From Bdellovibrionales bacterium (GTDB lineage Bacteria; Bdellovibrionota; Bdellovibrionia; Bdellovibrionales; UBA1609), in contig JADJVA010000020.1 in the NCBI GenBank assembly GCA_016716765.1, positions 1,178,001 to 1,242,000 of the forward strand: a stretch of DNA of 64,000 bases. The letters run 5' to 3'. The position numbers and the translations under genes are program-made. Positions 9,411 to 18,429 of the stretch are shown piece after piece. The notes below the pieces were generated by a model. The model was not told where the DNA came from. It did not search any database and saw nothing but the letters and a program-made list of their open reading frames with translations. Within the stretch, counting starts at the first letter, position 1. Each line of letters opens with the position of its first letter.

Positions 9411-9827
9411 ATGAGCAGACCTATTGTAACTTTGACAACCACGTTTTCATTTGAAGCCGCACACCGCTTGGTTAAGGGCTATCCAGGACGCTGTCAGAAT
9501 CTTCATGGCCATTCTTTTCGAATTACCTGTGAAATAAAGGGCTTGCAGCTCAACCAATTTGGCATGCTCAAAGACTTTGCTGACTTTAAGGTCATTAAAG
9601 ACTGGTGCAAGGAAAACTGGGATCACGCCACGCTCTTGGCTGATTCAGATGAATTGACCATTGAATTTTTAAGATCCACCCACCAGAGGCATTTTGTATT
9701 TAGTGACAATCCCACTTCTGAAGTGATCGCACTTTATCTACTTGAAAAATCTGCAGATCTAGGCTTTCCATTGGATGCCGTAACCATCGATGAAACTTGC
9801 ACTCATTCCTGCACAGTCAGACGCTAA
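9411..9827 (+). CDS. queD: 6-carboxy-tetrahydropterin synthase family (QueD/PTPS)
   Basis: 138 residues with the full 6-pyruvoyl-tetrahydropterin synthase pattern: FSFEAAHRL (zinc H18), CQNLHGHSF (catalytic C28 and zinc H32, H34), then LKDFADFKVIKDWCKENWDHATLL and the C-terminal glutamate in TIDET. QueD converts 7,8-dihydroneopterin triphosphate to 6-carboxytetrahydropterin in queuosine synthesis; the lack of the PTPS-specific features makes QueD the better name than eukaryotic-type PTPS, but this is inferred. No other queuosine gene is adjacent. The decayed radical SAM gene runs convergently into its 3' end. Confidence 0.88.
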   Translation: MSRPIVTLTTTFSFEAAHRLVKGYPGRCQNLHGHSFRITCEIKGLQLNQFGMLKDFADFKVIKDWCKENWDHATLLADSDELTIEFLRSTHQRHFVFSDNPTSEVIALYLLEKSADLGFPLDAVTIDETCTHSCTVRR

Positions 9828-9829
9828 AA

Positions 9830-11474
9830 ACTGATCCAAGCGATTCGATTCCTGAAGTCGACCCAGCTCATCCAGTTCGATTTTGTGACCATCTTGTGTG
9901 GTCACGAACTGGGCTTGCCTAATTGCTTGACTAAAAGTTCCGTCTTAAATTTGAGATTGGGATACCGACCTTTGTCGATTGATAAAATATAAAACCCCCC
10001 GATTTCAGACAATCAGAAAAAAGGGCCAAACCACAATCATCCTGACGCTCAATAAAAGATCCGACAAAGACTGGTCCCTTTCAAGTTTCAGTCCTTTAAG
10101 GTGATTAAAATTCGATTCACAATAAAAAGGGTATAAATGTCTTGACGAGAAAAACTCTCAGATTCATGTGCAACTGCGGTGGTGCGAGCTTTGAAATGAT
10201 CTGCTTCGCTCAGTGAATTTCCCAATTTAAGGGCCATTGGCGATTGGGGCGTCAGATAAAATATAGAAGCACCTAAAAGCACCGGCAGTCGAATATTGAA
10301 AGCTAAAGTCTGCATCATGCGGTCTAGATTTTCGTTAGGCAATCCTAAAATTTGATAAGACACAATATGAAATCCCAAAGAATGCGCCCTGTGAACGACT
10401 CGTGATATGCCTCGAGGGTATGAGGACGCTTCGTGGTTTCCCGTACCACTTTATCGGAGCTGACCAAAGCCAAATTGAGATGAGTAAATCCTGCCTTCTA
10501 CATGAGTTCAAGTAGCTCATCATCAAGACTCAAATAACTGATTCCATTCATCGCCACAACTTGCATTTCTCGGTTGGGAAATCTCTCAATCAAAGCGCCA
10601 CACAGGCGCTTCATTTCATCCTTATAAAAAGTGAGATTATCGTCTTCAAAATCAATGACGCGATAACCCTGCTCATATCGAAGTTCGATCTCACACAAAA
10701 CATCCTCGGGAGAGCGCCTCTGATATCGATGACCAAAAGTCAAATGAACCGAGCAGAAGGAACACTTATGGGGGGGCAACTTCTGAAGTAATCATAAAAG
10801 CCAGAGGGAGGTGACCGTATTTGTAAGTTCCTAATGAGAATGACCCAAGATCTGGATAAGGTAGCTCCCCAATATCAAAGTTCTCCTTGATTGGATTAAA
10901 TTGGAGCTCCCCATTGATTTTATATCCGAGACCTCCGACCTCTGTTATCGCCAGCTTTCCTGAAGGAAAGATACAAAATCAACGATAGATTTTTCACCCT
11001 CTCCGCGGATGATAAAATCCACTGAGTCGTGTTGCAATACAGATTCTGGTACAGCAGAGACATGCGAACCTCCCATGAGCACCGGAATGTTTCGAAAATT
11101 CTTTACCCTTTTGGAAATTTCGTGAGCTTCCCGAAAGTAGGGAGTAAACAAACAGGATACACCAACGAGATCGGGCTGAATTCTCGCAATGTCGTCAGCG
11201 ATCAGATCGAAGCTCGCGCCGAAGTGATAATAATTATAAAAAGTAGAAAATGGACTTCGATCTAAAATCGAATAATATTCGCGAAGATATTCAAGCTCTT
11301 TCGGCCACCGCAGAGTTTGGCGTCCATATCCAGTATGATAGTCCCGAATGACAACTTCAACCTCAGGATGATGTTTCTGAAGGGCTGCTTTGAGATACGC
11401 AAGCCCAGTGGTTGCAAACGCAACTGAGTCTCATAAAAATCCTGAATGGGAGGCTGAATGAAGAGAATTCTCAA
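9830..11474 (-). pseudogene. Decayed B12-binding radical SAM protein
   Basis: Reading the reverse strand across frames recovers one protein. It starts near a TTG at 11474 (LRILFIQPPIQDFYETQLRL), passes through a B12-binding domain (DLVGVSCLFTPYFREA, VLMGGSHVSAVPE, DFIIRGEGEKSIVDF), reaches the radical SAM cluster motif CPHKCSFCS near 10760 and the strand DFEDDNLTFYKDEM, and ends in a degraded C-terminal part (LGLPNE; then ELLVKQLGKPSS). It carries several frameshifts, including one near 11415 and one at a C run near 10775, and a nonsense codon TAG after ELLELM near 10500. Relatives include methyltransferases and ring-forming enzymes; the substrate is unknown. This is true decay, not a single indel. 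The 260 bp after queD belong to its tail. Confidence 0.75.
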
Positions 11475-11835
11475 GAAGCGCCACCAGAGACAGGCCCTGA
11501 ACAAATACAGAATTTTGGCGCCAAATGCTAAGAATCGTCCTCTGACCAAATACATGTCATCAGTTCTAAACTGAATGGCATGGAAAGGGAAGGCCTATGA
11601 TGGCGGATCCGAAGCTGACAACCTTGCCGGATCAACAAGTCGTTTGAACTTTCACATTTTAAAGTCAGCTTTTTGTTTAGACTGAGTGCACGACCAACAA
11701 TGACGATATTCAAAAGTCTAGTGCAACCGAAATTCAACTTAACACTGACCGACTGCTGACGGAAACACACCACTCTATTCATATATGCTCATAGCGTCCA
11801 ATGTTCGCAACAGACAACACACGGAGGTTTTTCAT
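11475..11835. other. Intergenic stretch without a recognised gene
   Basis: About 360 bp between two divergent pseudogenes. Open frames here do not resemble protein families and no RNA gene or strong promoter was recognised. A ribosome site GGAGG at 11823-11827 belongs to the acetyltransferase remnant. Confidence 0.4.
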
Positions 11836-12434
11836 ATGATGAATGTTCAGACGAAGGAATTTAGAAAACCACGATCTCGGGATATTTTTGACTTCATAAA
11901 TATTCGGCAGGCATCTTGTCTCGACGACAATCACGTCGCTGACCTTCTCGTGAAATCGTTCACCGAAACCTACGCACAAAACTTCTACAGATTGTTACTC
12001 CCAGCAAAGAATTTCAGAACTTCGAGACATTAAGAGCCGGAGAGAGAATGGCGAAGTCTGTGTACTTGAACTTGGATATCGGATCATTGGAACCTTTTCG
12101 CTAGTTAATCCTGATTCAAACCTGTCGGAGTGTTGGATTCAGAAGGCAGCTAACCTCAGATGCCTGGGAGCTATTGACCCAGAATTTCATGGTCTTGGTT
12201 TTTCAGAGGTTCTCCTGACCGAATCAGAACGGATCGCGCGTTATTGGTCGCTGACCTTCGCATTTGTCTGCACGTACAGAAAGGTGCAGATGGTGTCGCA
12301 AACCTTTACAAAAAGAGAGAGGCTACATTCGCGATCCTCTACGGAGATTTCCAAAGTCATGGCCTGGACTACCTGTCGAGGCCTATTTTCTGCCTTTTAA
12401 AAGCGAAATCGGCATGCCTCTGGCAGATCAGTAG
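11836..12434 (+). pseudogene. Decayed GNAT-family acetyltransferase
   Basis: An intact start (ATG at 11836 behind GGAGG) leads into INIRQASCLDDNHVADLLVKSFTETYAQ, a typical GNAT opening. After a frameshift near 12000 another frame continues with GEVCVLELGYRIIGTFSLV and the acetyl-CoA loop region AIDPEFHGLGFSEVLL. A further shift near 12240 is followed by GADGVANLYKKRGYIRDPL and a stop at 12432-12434. At least three frame breaks are needed to join it. GNAT enzymes transfer acetyl groups to small molecules or proteins; the substrate cannot be inferred. It lies in tandem with the transporter remnant. Confidence 0.7.
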
Positions 12435-12478
12435 ATGTTCTTAAAATGGAACCGAAACTATTGAGTTGAGTGGGAGCA

Positions 12479-13340
12479 CTATCGTAGAGCAACGCGGCGA
12501 AACAGCCATTCTTGTCGCCTGCATCTTTTCGGCGGCGACGGGCGCCGCGTTTTGCGGCCCATCAAGAAGATCCAAGTTTTTCGAGTTTTGGCTGGAAGCT
12601 TTGTTCGGGTGATAGCGAATCTCCTTTTCATCTCACTTCCGTTTATAAGAACAAATTGTCGGCTCATTTATCTCCGCTTAGGCATAGAGCTCTCTGGCTA
12701 TGGGGAGTGTTCGGCGCGATGACGGTTACGACCTATTTTGCGGCAGTCGCCTTGGTTGGTAGCGGCCAAACTGCATTCTTTGGGGGCGAGCAGCGGCATC
12801 TTTTATCGCCGCTCTTTCGCCTTTGATCGCGAGGCAGAGGGTCAACCCGCTGAACTGGCTTGCCAGTAGGTTCCATCTTCGGTCTTTATATGATGTGTGC
12901 CAATGGAAAAATCGATGGTTCCTTCTTGGAGCAGTCCCTCGCTATCGCCTCGGGATTGTTTGGCGCCTTAGCCTACCTGATGATTGCTCGAACCAAATCT
13001 ACCTACTCTACGTCGCAAATTTTGATGACATGGTGTCTGTCCGCGATCACCGCACATCTGCTTATCTTCTGTTTTCACAATGTCACGGGCCGACGAGACC
13101 AGGAGTTTGGTTGCTGCTGCTCTTGGCAGGTCGCGCGGCAAGTCTGTCCCAACACCTGACCACATATGCATTTCAACGAGCACCCGCGAGTCAAATTGCA
13201 TCGCTCAGTTATCTCGCTCCGGTGCTGAGTCTCATCCTCGACATGATATTATTTGGATTTATACCACCGCAACTGCCGGAATCGGCGCCTCCATTATTTT
13301 TACCTTCGGTGTTGTCGTGCCGGTTCTCAAACGAACTTAG
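12479..13340 (+). pseudogene. Decayed EamA/DMT-superfamily transporter
   Basis: Hydrophobic segments typical of EamA drug/metabolite transporters are spread over three frames: WGVFGAMTVTTYFAAVAL (12700-12760), GIFIAALSPLIARQRVN and GSIFGLYMMCANG (about 12790-12910), then SLAIASGLFGALAYLMIAR, LMTWCLSAITAHLLIF, and LSYLAPVLSLILDMILFGF with GIGASIIFTFGVVVPVLKRT at the end. Several frameshifts interrupt it. Intact members are inner-membrane exporters with ten helices in two repeats. Position and start are approximate. Confidence 0.65.
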
Positions 13341-13476
13341 CTTAGAATGCTTCACCTTTTCGCATTCGATCCTTGATAGCCGAAACAACTTTCCAGCGAT
13401 GGCGGAATTCAAATTTGACTTGAAAAAAAAAGATTGAACTATCTCCTTTGGCAACCATTCCGCACGGTAAATCTGG

Positions 13477-13690
13477 TTAGGTATGACCGAATTTTTCCTT
13501 TCCTATGGAGGCGCGCCATTTCCACACCACAGAACCTTGCGGGGTCACTTCGATGATGGAGCTCTGTTTACAACCGTAAGAAATTAGGGTGTTTCCATTT
13601 CTTAGTCCCCTGTGCCGATCCAAATCGATCACAGTACAACTCAGCATATTGGGTTGTTTGAGACAAGGGCCACCACGGAACCCTAGGCTT
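13477..13690 (-). pseudogene. Arylsulfotransferase-like C-terminal fragment
   Basis: A reverse frame without a start codon reads RNGNTLISYGCKQSSIIEVTP then QGSVVWKWRAS and stops at 13477. The pattern 'R.pNGNTLI....s.i.EvtP.G.vVWe.' is that of ASST-type arylsulfotransferase/beta-propeller proteins, normally over 400 residues. Only one to two blades remain and a stop lies just upstream, so it is a remnant. It belongs to the same decayed stretch as the preceding pseudogenes. Confidence 0.5.
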
Positions 13691-13725
13691 TAACCCAGGC
13701 TGGAAGGAGACTCCCCTAAGGCGAG

Positions 13726-14046
13726 TCAAGAAATTAATTTTGGTCCATTTGAACTGATGAGTAATTTGAATTCGCGATTTGTCAGTAAATTTATAGTCTC
13801 TGAGTCCTGAACAAAAACAATCTTTATTTCCCCACAATCAATTTGTTGGCGAATTTGCTCTGATTTTCTTTCAAAGGACACTTCGACAGATCCGTAGTCA
13901 GTTCCCTCGCGTAAGATAAAATTTTCGATAATTCCCGCGATAGCCTCATCAGAAAGCTGTTCAAGCTGAATCTCGATAGGAATTTCATCACTTTTTAAAT
14001 CAAACATCAGGGGCTCTTCACAATTGGGGCATTTCCGGCTCTCCAC
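13726..14046 (-). CDS. YheU/UPF0270-family protein with N-terminal cysteine pair
   Basis: The core (about residues 22-98) matches the small YheU family: IPIEIQLEQLSDEAIAGII, then the signature ENFILREGTDYG, a helix, and CGEIKIVFVQDSETINLLTNREF. YheU function is unknown; the family is widespread in Proteobacteria. The longest frame begins with a GTG at 14046 and adds an N-terminal CPNCEEPL, half of a zinc-ribbon-like motif that E. coli YheU lacks as far as I recall. An in-frame ATG at 14007 would remove it. It lies beside the tRNA-Leu gene. Confidence 0.72.
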   Translation of the reverse strand: MESRKCPNCEEPLMFDLKSDEIPIEIQLEQLSDEAIAGIIENFILREGTDYGSVEVSFERKSEQIRQQIDCGEIKIVFVQDSETINLLTNREFKLLISSNGPKLIS

Positions 14047-14082
14047 TGTTGGCAGTGGGATACGACTTTGCCTTCGTCAACG

Positions 14083-14165
14083 TGGTACCCGGGACAGGAC
14101 TTGAACCTGCACCTTACGGCACTAGATCCTAAGTCTAGCGTGTCTGCCAATTCCACCACCCGGGC
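14083..14165 (-). tRNA. tRNA-Leu (anticodon UAG)
   Basis: The reverse complement folds as a class II tRNA: acceptor GCCCGGG pairing with CCCGGGT, D-arm with GGCAGACAC, anticodon stem GCTAGA/TCTAGT around loop CTTAGGA (anticodon TAG), a variable arm, T-arm GGTTCAAGTCC and an encoded CCA end (14083-14085). It reads leucine codon CUA and other CUN codons. Confidence 0.95.
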
Positions 14166-14243
14166 ACAATTTTCTTGCTCAAAACCCTGTGAAAGCCTTC
14201 GATCTCTATTTGCTAATGAGTTTCCTATAATCAGGTGCTCGCA

Positions 14244-14594
14244 TCAAATTGGCAAGTTCCTTCTCTGTGTCCATTCGATTCGAACCATCCATCCCTCATT
14301 CATTGGATCATCGTTAATAGTTCCAGGCGAATCACCCAATGAAGCATTGACCTCAATGACAGTCCCTGAAACAGGAGCGTAAAGATCATTGGCAGCCTTA
14401 ACACTTTCAATCACTCCAAACGGCTCGCCTTGGGTTACTTTTGCACCTTCTTCAGGAAGCTCGACATAGACAATCTCACCCAACTGATCCTGAGCAAACT
14501 CTGTCACACCAACAGTGACCACATTTTCATCCACCTGAGCCCATTCATGTTCTTTAGTGTAATAGTTTTCTTCAGGAATCTGATAAGTTGCCAT
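14244..14594 (-). CDS. gcvH: Glycine cleavage system H protein
   Basis: 116 residues, close to the usual length. The lipoylated lysine is K66 in FGVIESVKAAND; the flanking strands KEHEWAQVDENVVTVGVTEFAQ and the C-terminal DPMNEGWMVRIE fit the family. It carries the aminomethyl group on a lipoyl arm between the P, T and L proteins of the glycine cleavage complex in the cytoplasm. It follows gcvT by 31 bp on the same strand and is likely co-transcribed. gcvP is not in this window, and no glycine riboswitch was recognised upstream of the pair. Confidence 0.95.
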   Translation of the reverse strand: MATYQIPEENYYTKEHEWAQVDENVVTVGVTEFAQDQLGEIVYVELPEEGAKVTQGEPFGVIESVKAANDLYAPVSGTVIEVNASLGDSPGTINDDPMNEGWMVRIEWTQRRNLPI

Positions 14595-14625
14595 TTTTCT
14601 CCATCTCCCTTGCTTTTCTCAAAGC

Positions 14626-15723
14626 TCAAAATTTCAAAAGCACAAACGGTGTCTTAACAATGATCGCCTTTAACTTTCGACCCCTTATCTCTACCATTAA
14701 ATCGGCTCCGATTTCTGCCAGATCAGCCCTGACGTAACCCACGCCAATATTTTCATTGAGACTGGGTGAAACCGTTCCACTTGTTACCTTGCCGATTTCT
14801 TTATTGTCAAAAGAAAACAACTTGTAACCCTGTCGAGCTATCCCACGATCCACCATTTTGAATCCAATGAGCTTTGATTTTAGTCCTGAGGCCTTAATCG
14901 CACAAATTGGTTCTCTCCCAATAAAGTCCTTCTTGTCGGGCTTTACAACCCAACCTAAACCTGCTTCATAAGGATTTGTCTGGTCATCAATTTCATGCCC
15001 ATACAAGGGATACTTCATCTCCGTACGCAGAGTGTCCCGAGCCCCAAGCCCAATAGGAGCAACTCCAAGATCGTGACCCTTATTGAGTAAGCTGTCCCAA
15101 AGGGAAACGGTGTGAATTGAGGGCACAAAGATTTCAAAACCATCCTCTCCAGTGTAGCCTGTCCGTGCAATATAAACCTTCGAATCCAGAAAGGCGGACT
15201 CAATAAACTCGAAATGAGGAACATCAAAAACCCGCTCTCCGAATATTCTGGAAGTCAGCTCTCGGGCCTTGGGACCTTGCACCGCAATTTGGCCCCATTT
15301 TGAGCTCTCATTGGTCAGCTCAGCCCCACGATTATTTTCGACAATCCAGGCGAAATCCTTATCCGTATTAGAAGCATTAACACAAAGTAAATAATCTTCG
15401 TTCTTTTTTAAACAGTAGATAATGAGATCATCGACAACACCGCCGTCAAAATTTGTCAGCAAAGAGTATTGGGCCTGGCCATTCTCGAGTCTTCCCACCC
15501 AATTGGAAGTCAACCACTCGAGAGTTTCAAGGGCCTTTGGACCTCGAACTCTCACCTCACCCATGTGGGAGACATCAAACAGGCCAACAATTTGTCGCAC
15601 ATTCAAATGCTCTTTGCGGAGGCCCGAATACTCAACTGGCATGCGCCAGCCAGCAAACTCTACCATCTTTCCGCCGAGCTCCTCATGGCGTTCACACAAG
15701 GGCGTTCGCTTTTCAAAGGCCAT
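14626..15723 (-). CDS. gcvT: Aminomethyltransferase (glycine cleavage T protein)
   Basis: 365 residues, the normal length. Motifs of the tetrahydrofolate-binding T protein are clear: GGKMVEFAGWRMPVEYSGL at the N-terminus, VGLFDVSHMGEVRVRGPKAL, ARTGYTGEDGFEIF, and GLGARDTLRTEMKYPLYGHEI with the catalytic-site region. It releases ammonia from the H-protein-bound aminomethyl group and makes 5,10-methylenetetrahydrofolate, which FolD (18430-19290) can process. First gene of gcvT-gcvH. ATG start at 15723. Confidence 0.96.
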   Translation of the reverse strand: MAFEKRTPLCERHEELGGKMVEFAGWRMPVEYSGLRKEHLNVRQIVGLFDVSHMGEVRVRGPKALETLEWLTSNWVGRLENGQAQYSLLTNFDGGVVDDLIIYCLKKNEDYLLCVNASNTDKDFAWIVENNRGAELTNESSKWGQIAVQGPKARELTSRIFGERVFDVPHFEFIESAFLDSKVYIARTGYTGEDGFEIFVPSIHTVSLWDSLLNKGHDLGVAPIGLGARDTLRTEMKYPLYGHEIDDQTNPYEAGLGWVVKPDKKDFIGREPICAIKASGLKSKLIGFKMVDRGIARQGYKLFSFDNKEIGKVTSGTVSPSLNENIGVGYVRADLAEIGADLMVEIRGRKLKAIIVKTPFVLLKF

Positions 15724-15906
15724 ACAACCACCTCATAAAAAAACTTAATTTGCCTCCCCAACTCCAACCTGTCAAAGAATAGCCATTTTCCGCACCTCGA
15801 CGACCCCAAAATGACAAATTAGGGCCCCAAAAAATCGCCAACTCAAAGGAATTGCAACTAAACATTGGATTGTATTTTGCTTGCAATCTACCGAAGGAGG
15901 CTTCTC

Positions 15907-17046
15907 GTGAAGGGGTCAGATAGCCAACCGAAAAAAGCTGAGCGAAAGGGTTCCTGGGCATGCCTTGTAGGCCCCTGGACTTTTGTGTTTTTGGCAATGC
16001 CTCTTCTGATGAGCTGCCAAGACAATTGGTCCAGTGGAAAGAAGAATATTCTCCCCATGCCCTCAGAGGATTCCCAACTCACTGGGGCCGCAAAAATTGT
16101 CGAAGACCCAGAATTTGGCGACTCAGAGCTCGTCCCGTACACTGGCTCGGGACACACAGCGATCATAACCAGATTGCGCAGCAGTATGAACCAAAGACTC
16201 TTTAGCCCAGAATTGAGTCGCCAGTTGACGGGCGCAAAGGTCGTCGTGGACTCCAAAACGGATGGCACTCCAGAGAAACTGCAAGTCTCTGTTGGAATGC
16301 GCCCTCCTCATGGTGGCGTTTCTAGACAATTGGAATTTGAGGTTCCTCTTGAACGTCGTTCTGATGGTCATCTGGGTCGCTCCTCCGTCAGGACAAGGAG
16401 TGTTGAGGGCTCAGGAGATCAGGGGTATCTGATTGACGCAGATTGCAAAGATGCCAGCTGCTCCAAAGTAGAAGTCGTCTTAAAGCAAGAAAATCTTGGA
16501 CCTCAAAGGAGACCAGAGGAGAAACCCCAAATACAAGCCGAGACGGCGTTTCTATTCTCAAAAGAGGAAACACAGGCCCGTGTTAAATTGCCTTCAAAGT
16601 CAAAAGGAACTCCCGAGCCTTTGTCCGAGAGCGATCTAGACAATCCATTGGTAGCGGTGCAAGAGAGTGTCGAAGTTCTCGAAGGGCCTTCTTTTGTCCG
16701 CGTGACGATACCTGGAAAGGATGCTGATCATGATATTTTAAACATCGAAGGGGAACTTCTCAGAACAACCGACCGCACTTCAGATTTGCAGAAGGCGACT
16801 ATTGGGGACAAATCCTATGCGGGGTCCTTAATCGGCAATGACGAGGAAGGCGATATCGCAGTTCGAATCAAGATGTCACCGGAGCCGGAGCCAGATAGCA
16901 AAGAGGGCTTGAAAAGCGAATCTCAACCAGAAAGCCCCAGCCCCAGCCCCAGCCCCAGCCCCAGCCCCAGCCCCAGCCCCAGCCCCAGCCCCAGCCCCAA
17001 TCTGCAGACAAAGCCACCGCAGATGAAAATGAAGGAGGGGATTTGA
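15907..17046 (+). CDS. Lipoprotein N-terminal module with Ser-Pro repeat (probable upstream part of a frameshifted lytic transglycosylase)
   Basis: Starts at GTG 15907, fixed by GGAGG at 15896-15900. About 379 residues: a lipoprotein signal ending in the lipobox LMSC (WTFVFLAMPLLMSCQDN), a charged region without recognised domain, and a C-terminal (SP)n run encoded by eleven AGCCCC hexamers (16933-16998). The frame stops 16 codons after the repeat. Continuing in the next frame gives SADKATADENEGGDLTVFIEKP, which runs smoothly into the downstream protein, so a one-base shift inside the C4-containing repeat probably split one long lipoprotein. Alternatively these are two genes: the stop TGA overlaps a TTG at 17043, and AGGAGG precedes it. 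Confidence 0.65.
   Translation: MKGSDSQPKKAERKGSWACLVGPWTFVFLAMPLLMSCQDNWSSGKKNILPMPSEDSQLTGAAKIVEDPEFGDSELVPYTGSGHTAIITRLRSSMNQRLFSPELSRQLTGAKVVVDSKTDGTPEKLQVSVGMRPPHGGVSRQLEFEVPLERRSDGHLGRSSVRTRSVEGSGDQGYLIDADCKDASCSKVEVVLKQENLGPQRRPEEKPQIQAETAFLFSKEETQARVKLPSKSKGTPEPLSESDLDNPLVAVQESVEVLEGPSFVRVTIPGKDADHDILNIEGELLRTTDRTSDLQKATIGDKSYAGSLIGNDEEGDIAVRIKMSPEPEPDSKEGLKSESQPESPSPSPSPSPSPSPSPSPSPSPNLQTKPPQMKMKEGI
16933..16998 (+). repeat. Hexanucleotide tandem repeat (AGCCCC) x 11
   Basis: Eleven perfect copies of AGCCCC. Read in the upstream gene's frame it encodes Ser-Pro; in the downstream gene's frame it encodes Pro-Gln. Gain or loss of whole units keeps frame, but a one-base change in any C4 run switches between the two reading frames that surround it. 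Confidence 0.97.
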
Positions 17047-18425
17047 CTGTCTTTATTGAGAAGCCTAAAGCTCGGCAAATTGTCCCAAGTAGAAGCGCTC
17101 CCAGAGATATGAGGCCTGACCCAACAGATAAGAGGCCTGGTTCAAAAGAGCAACCTGGCACCCCAAAACCTCATGAACAGGGAACGCCTAAGAATCCCGA
17201 TTCCAAAGGGCCTGCGCAAAAAGGCGGATTGCCACAAGTTCAACCGGCTAAACCTGTTAAACCCGCTCAGCCCGTTAAACCCGTTAAGCCCGCTCCATCT
17301 GTTAAGCCCACTAAAGCTACTCCAATTCACAAACCGAAAATACAAAGTCCTCAGATTCCGGAACCGACGCGACAAATTCCCGCGGACAAAAGAGACCTAC
17401 CACCACCCACGCCGCCCTCACCGCTCAAGCCTGAAGACGAGAAAGCAGATCTTCCTAATGAGCAACGGGAGACATTCCAGATTGTGGATAAAGATATCTG
17501 GGCAAGCTCCCCCTCCGCCGTCGTCCCTGTTGATTTTTCTGATCCTAAGCTGAGAAAGGCCCAAAGAATCACCCGCAACCTAGAGAGTTTGAGAAATGAT
17601 TCCAATGTCATAAAATTCATGTCTTATTGGACTCAAGAAAATAAATATCAACGGTGTGGAAAGGGTCGCCGTTCTAATTTAAAACCCATCGCCACTCAAT
17701 TTTTTCATCGATTAAAACCTCTTGTTCCCTTTACAACTCCGATCTTTCAGGCCCTTGATACCACTCCAGAGGTTCTGTATATAAGTGCTCTGGAATCAAA
17801 GTATGCAGTAAACGATGGCTGGGTCATAGAGTCCGCCAAATGCGGAAAAGGCCAAAGCTGTTCGACTGCGGCGGGCCCTTATCAGATCACCGAAATTGCC
17901 GCTCGCTATCTGAGATCAGTTCGTCAGCAAGCCTTGAATTTTATCACACTTCCGCTGAGCTCCTCACGCCAAGTAAGCCCAAATGACGATCGCTCCAAAT
18001 TTTTACCGTCAACCTTTGCTATGGCCGCCTACGCCAAAGACATGATGGACTGGTTCCCAGAGCACCCGGAGCTGTGGCCTTTGGGCTACACAGAGGGGCA
18101 GGGTGGACTTGCCCTATCAATGAAGTGTTCTCAAGAAAAAACTCAAGCCGCACGAACATCTTGTCTGCGCTCTTCGATGGCTGGAAAAGCCTTTAGAAAC
18201 AGAGATCGCTACCGATCTACGACACTTGATGAAATCGTTCGTTTCAAAATGGCTCCCTGTGATAAATTGGATTACGTTCTTATGTATCACGCTTTGAGAT
18301 TTGTGGGTGCAAACCCCAACCGCTTTGGAATGTCTCTGGAGGAATCGAAAATAGCAAAGAAGCTTCCTCCCCTTTATCGGCAAGGGCAAAACAGCAAGAA
18401 CCTTGTCCATACAATGTTGAAATGA
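17043..18425 (+). CDS. Proline-rich protein with lytic transglycosylase (SLT-like) domain
   Basis: Up to 460 residues. The first ~140 are a Pro/Lys-rich linker with repeated 'KPVKPAQPVKPVKPAPSVKP' type sequence. The C-terminal part resembles a soluble-lytic-transglycosylase fold: LYISALESKYAV carries the catalytic glutamate pattern 'ALESxY', followed by TAAGPYQITEIAARYL (the 'aaGpwQi...A' motif) and GYTEGQGGL. Such enzymes cleave murein glycan strands with 1,6-anhydro formation in the periplasm. Without the upstream lipoprotein signal this frame has no export signal, which favours a single frameshifted gene spanning 15907-18425. It converges on folD, four bases away. Confidence 0.7.
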   Translation: MTVFIEKPKARQIVPSRSAPRDMRPDPTDKRPGSKEQPGTPKPHEQGTPKNPDSKGPAQKGGLPQVQPAKPVKPAQPVKPVKPAPSVKPTKATPIHKPKIQSPQIPEPTRQIPADKRDLPPPTPPSPLKPEDEKADLPNEQRETFQIVDKDIWASSPSAVVPVDFSDPKLRKAQRITRNLESLRNDSNVIKFMSYWTQENKYQRCGKGRRSNLKPIATQFFHRLKPLVPFTTPIFQALDTTPEVLYISALESKYAVNDGWVIESAKCGKGQSCSTAAGPYQITEIAARYLRSVRQQALNFITLPLSSSRQVSPNDDRSKFLPSTFAMAAYAKDMMDWFPEHPELWPLGYTEGQGGLALSMKCSQEKTQAARTSCLRSSMAGKAFRNRDRYRSTTLDEIVRFKMAPCDKLDYVLMYHALRFVGANPNRFGMSLEESKIAKKLPPLYRQGQNSKNLVHTMLK

Positions 18426-18429
18426 GGGA

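Noticed and set aside
11528..11979. Reverse frames between the radical SAM and GNAT remnants
   Set aside because: No motif or start signal; they overlap the supported GNAT start on the other strand.
12968..13201. Reverse frame inside the transporter remnant
   Set aside because: The forward frames carry recognisable transporter helices; the reverse frame has no family features.
15724..15906. Glycine riboswitch upstream of gcvT
   Set aside because: The gap was read on both strands and does not show the paired aptamer pattern.
15713..15997. 94-residue reverse frame upstream of gcvT
   Set aside because: It overlaps the gcvT start and the well-supported lipoprotein start on the other strand, and is not protein-like.
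16868..17161. Reverse frame encoding a Trp-Gly repeat across the AGCCCC run
   Set aside because: It is the complement of the Ser-Pro run in a gene with a good start; no initiation signal.
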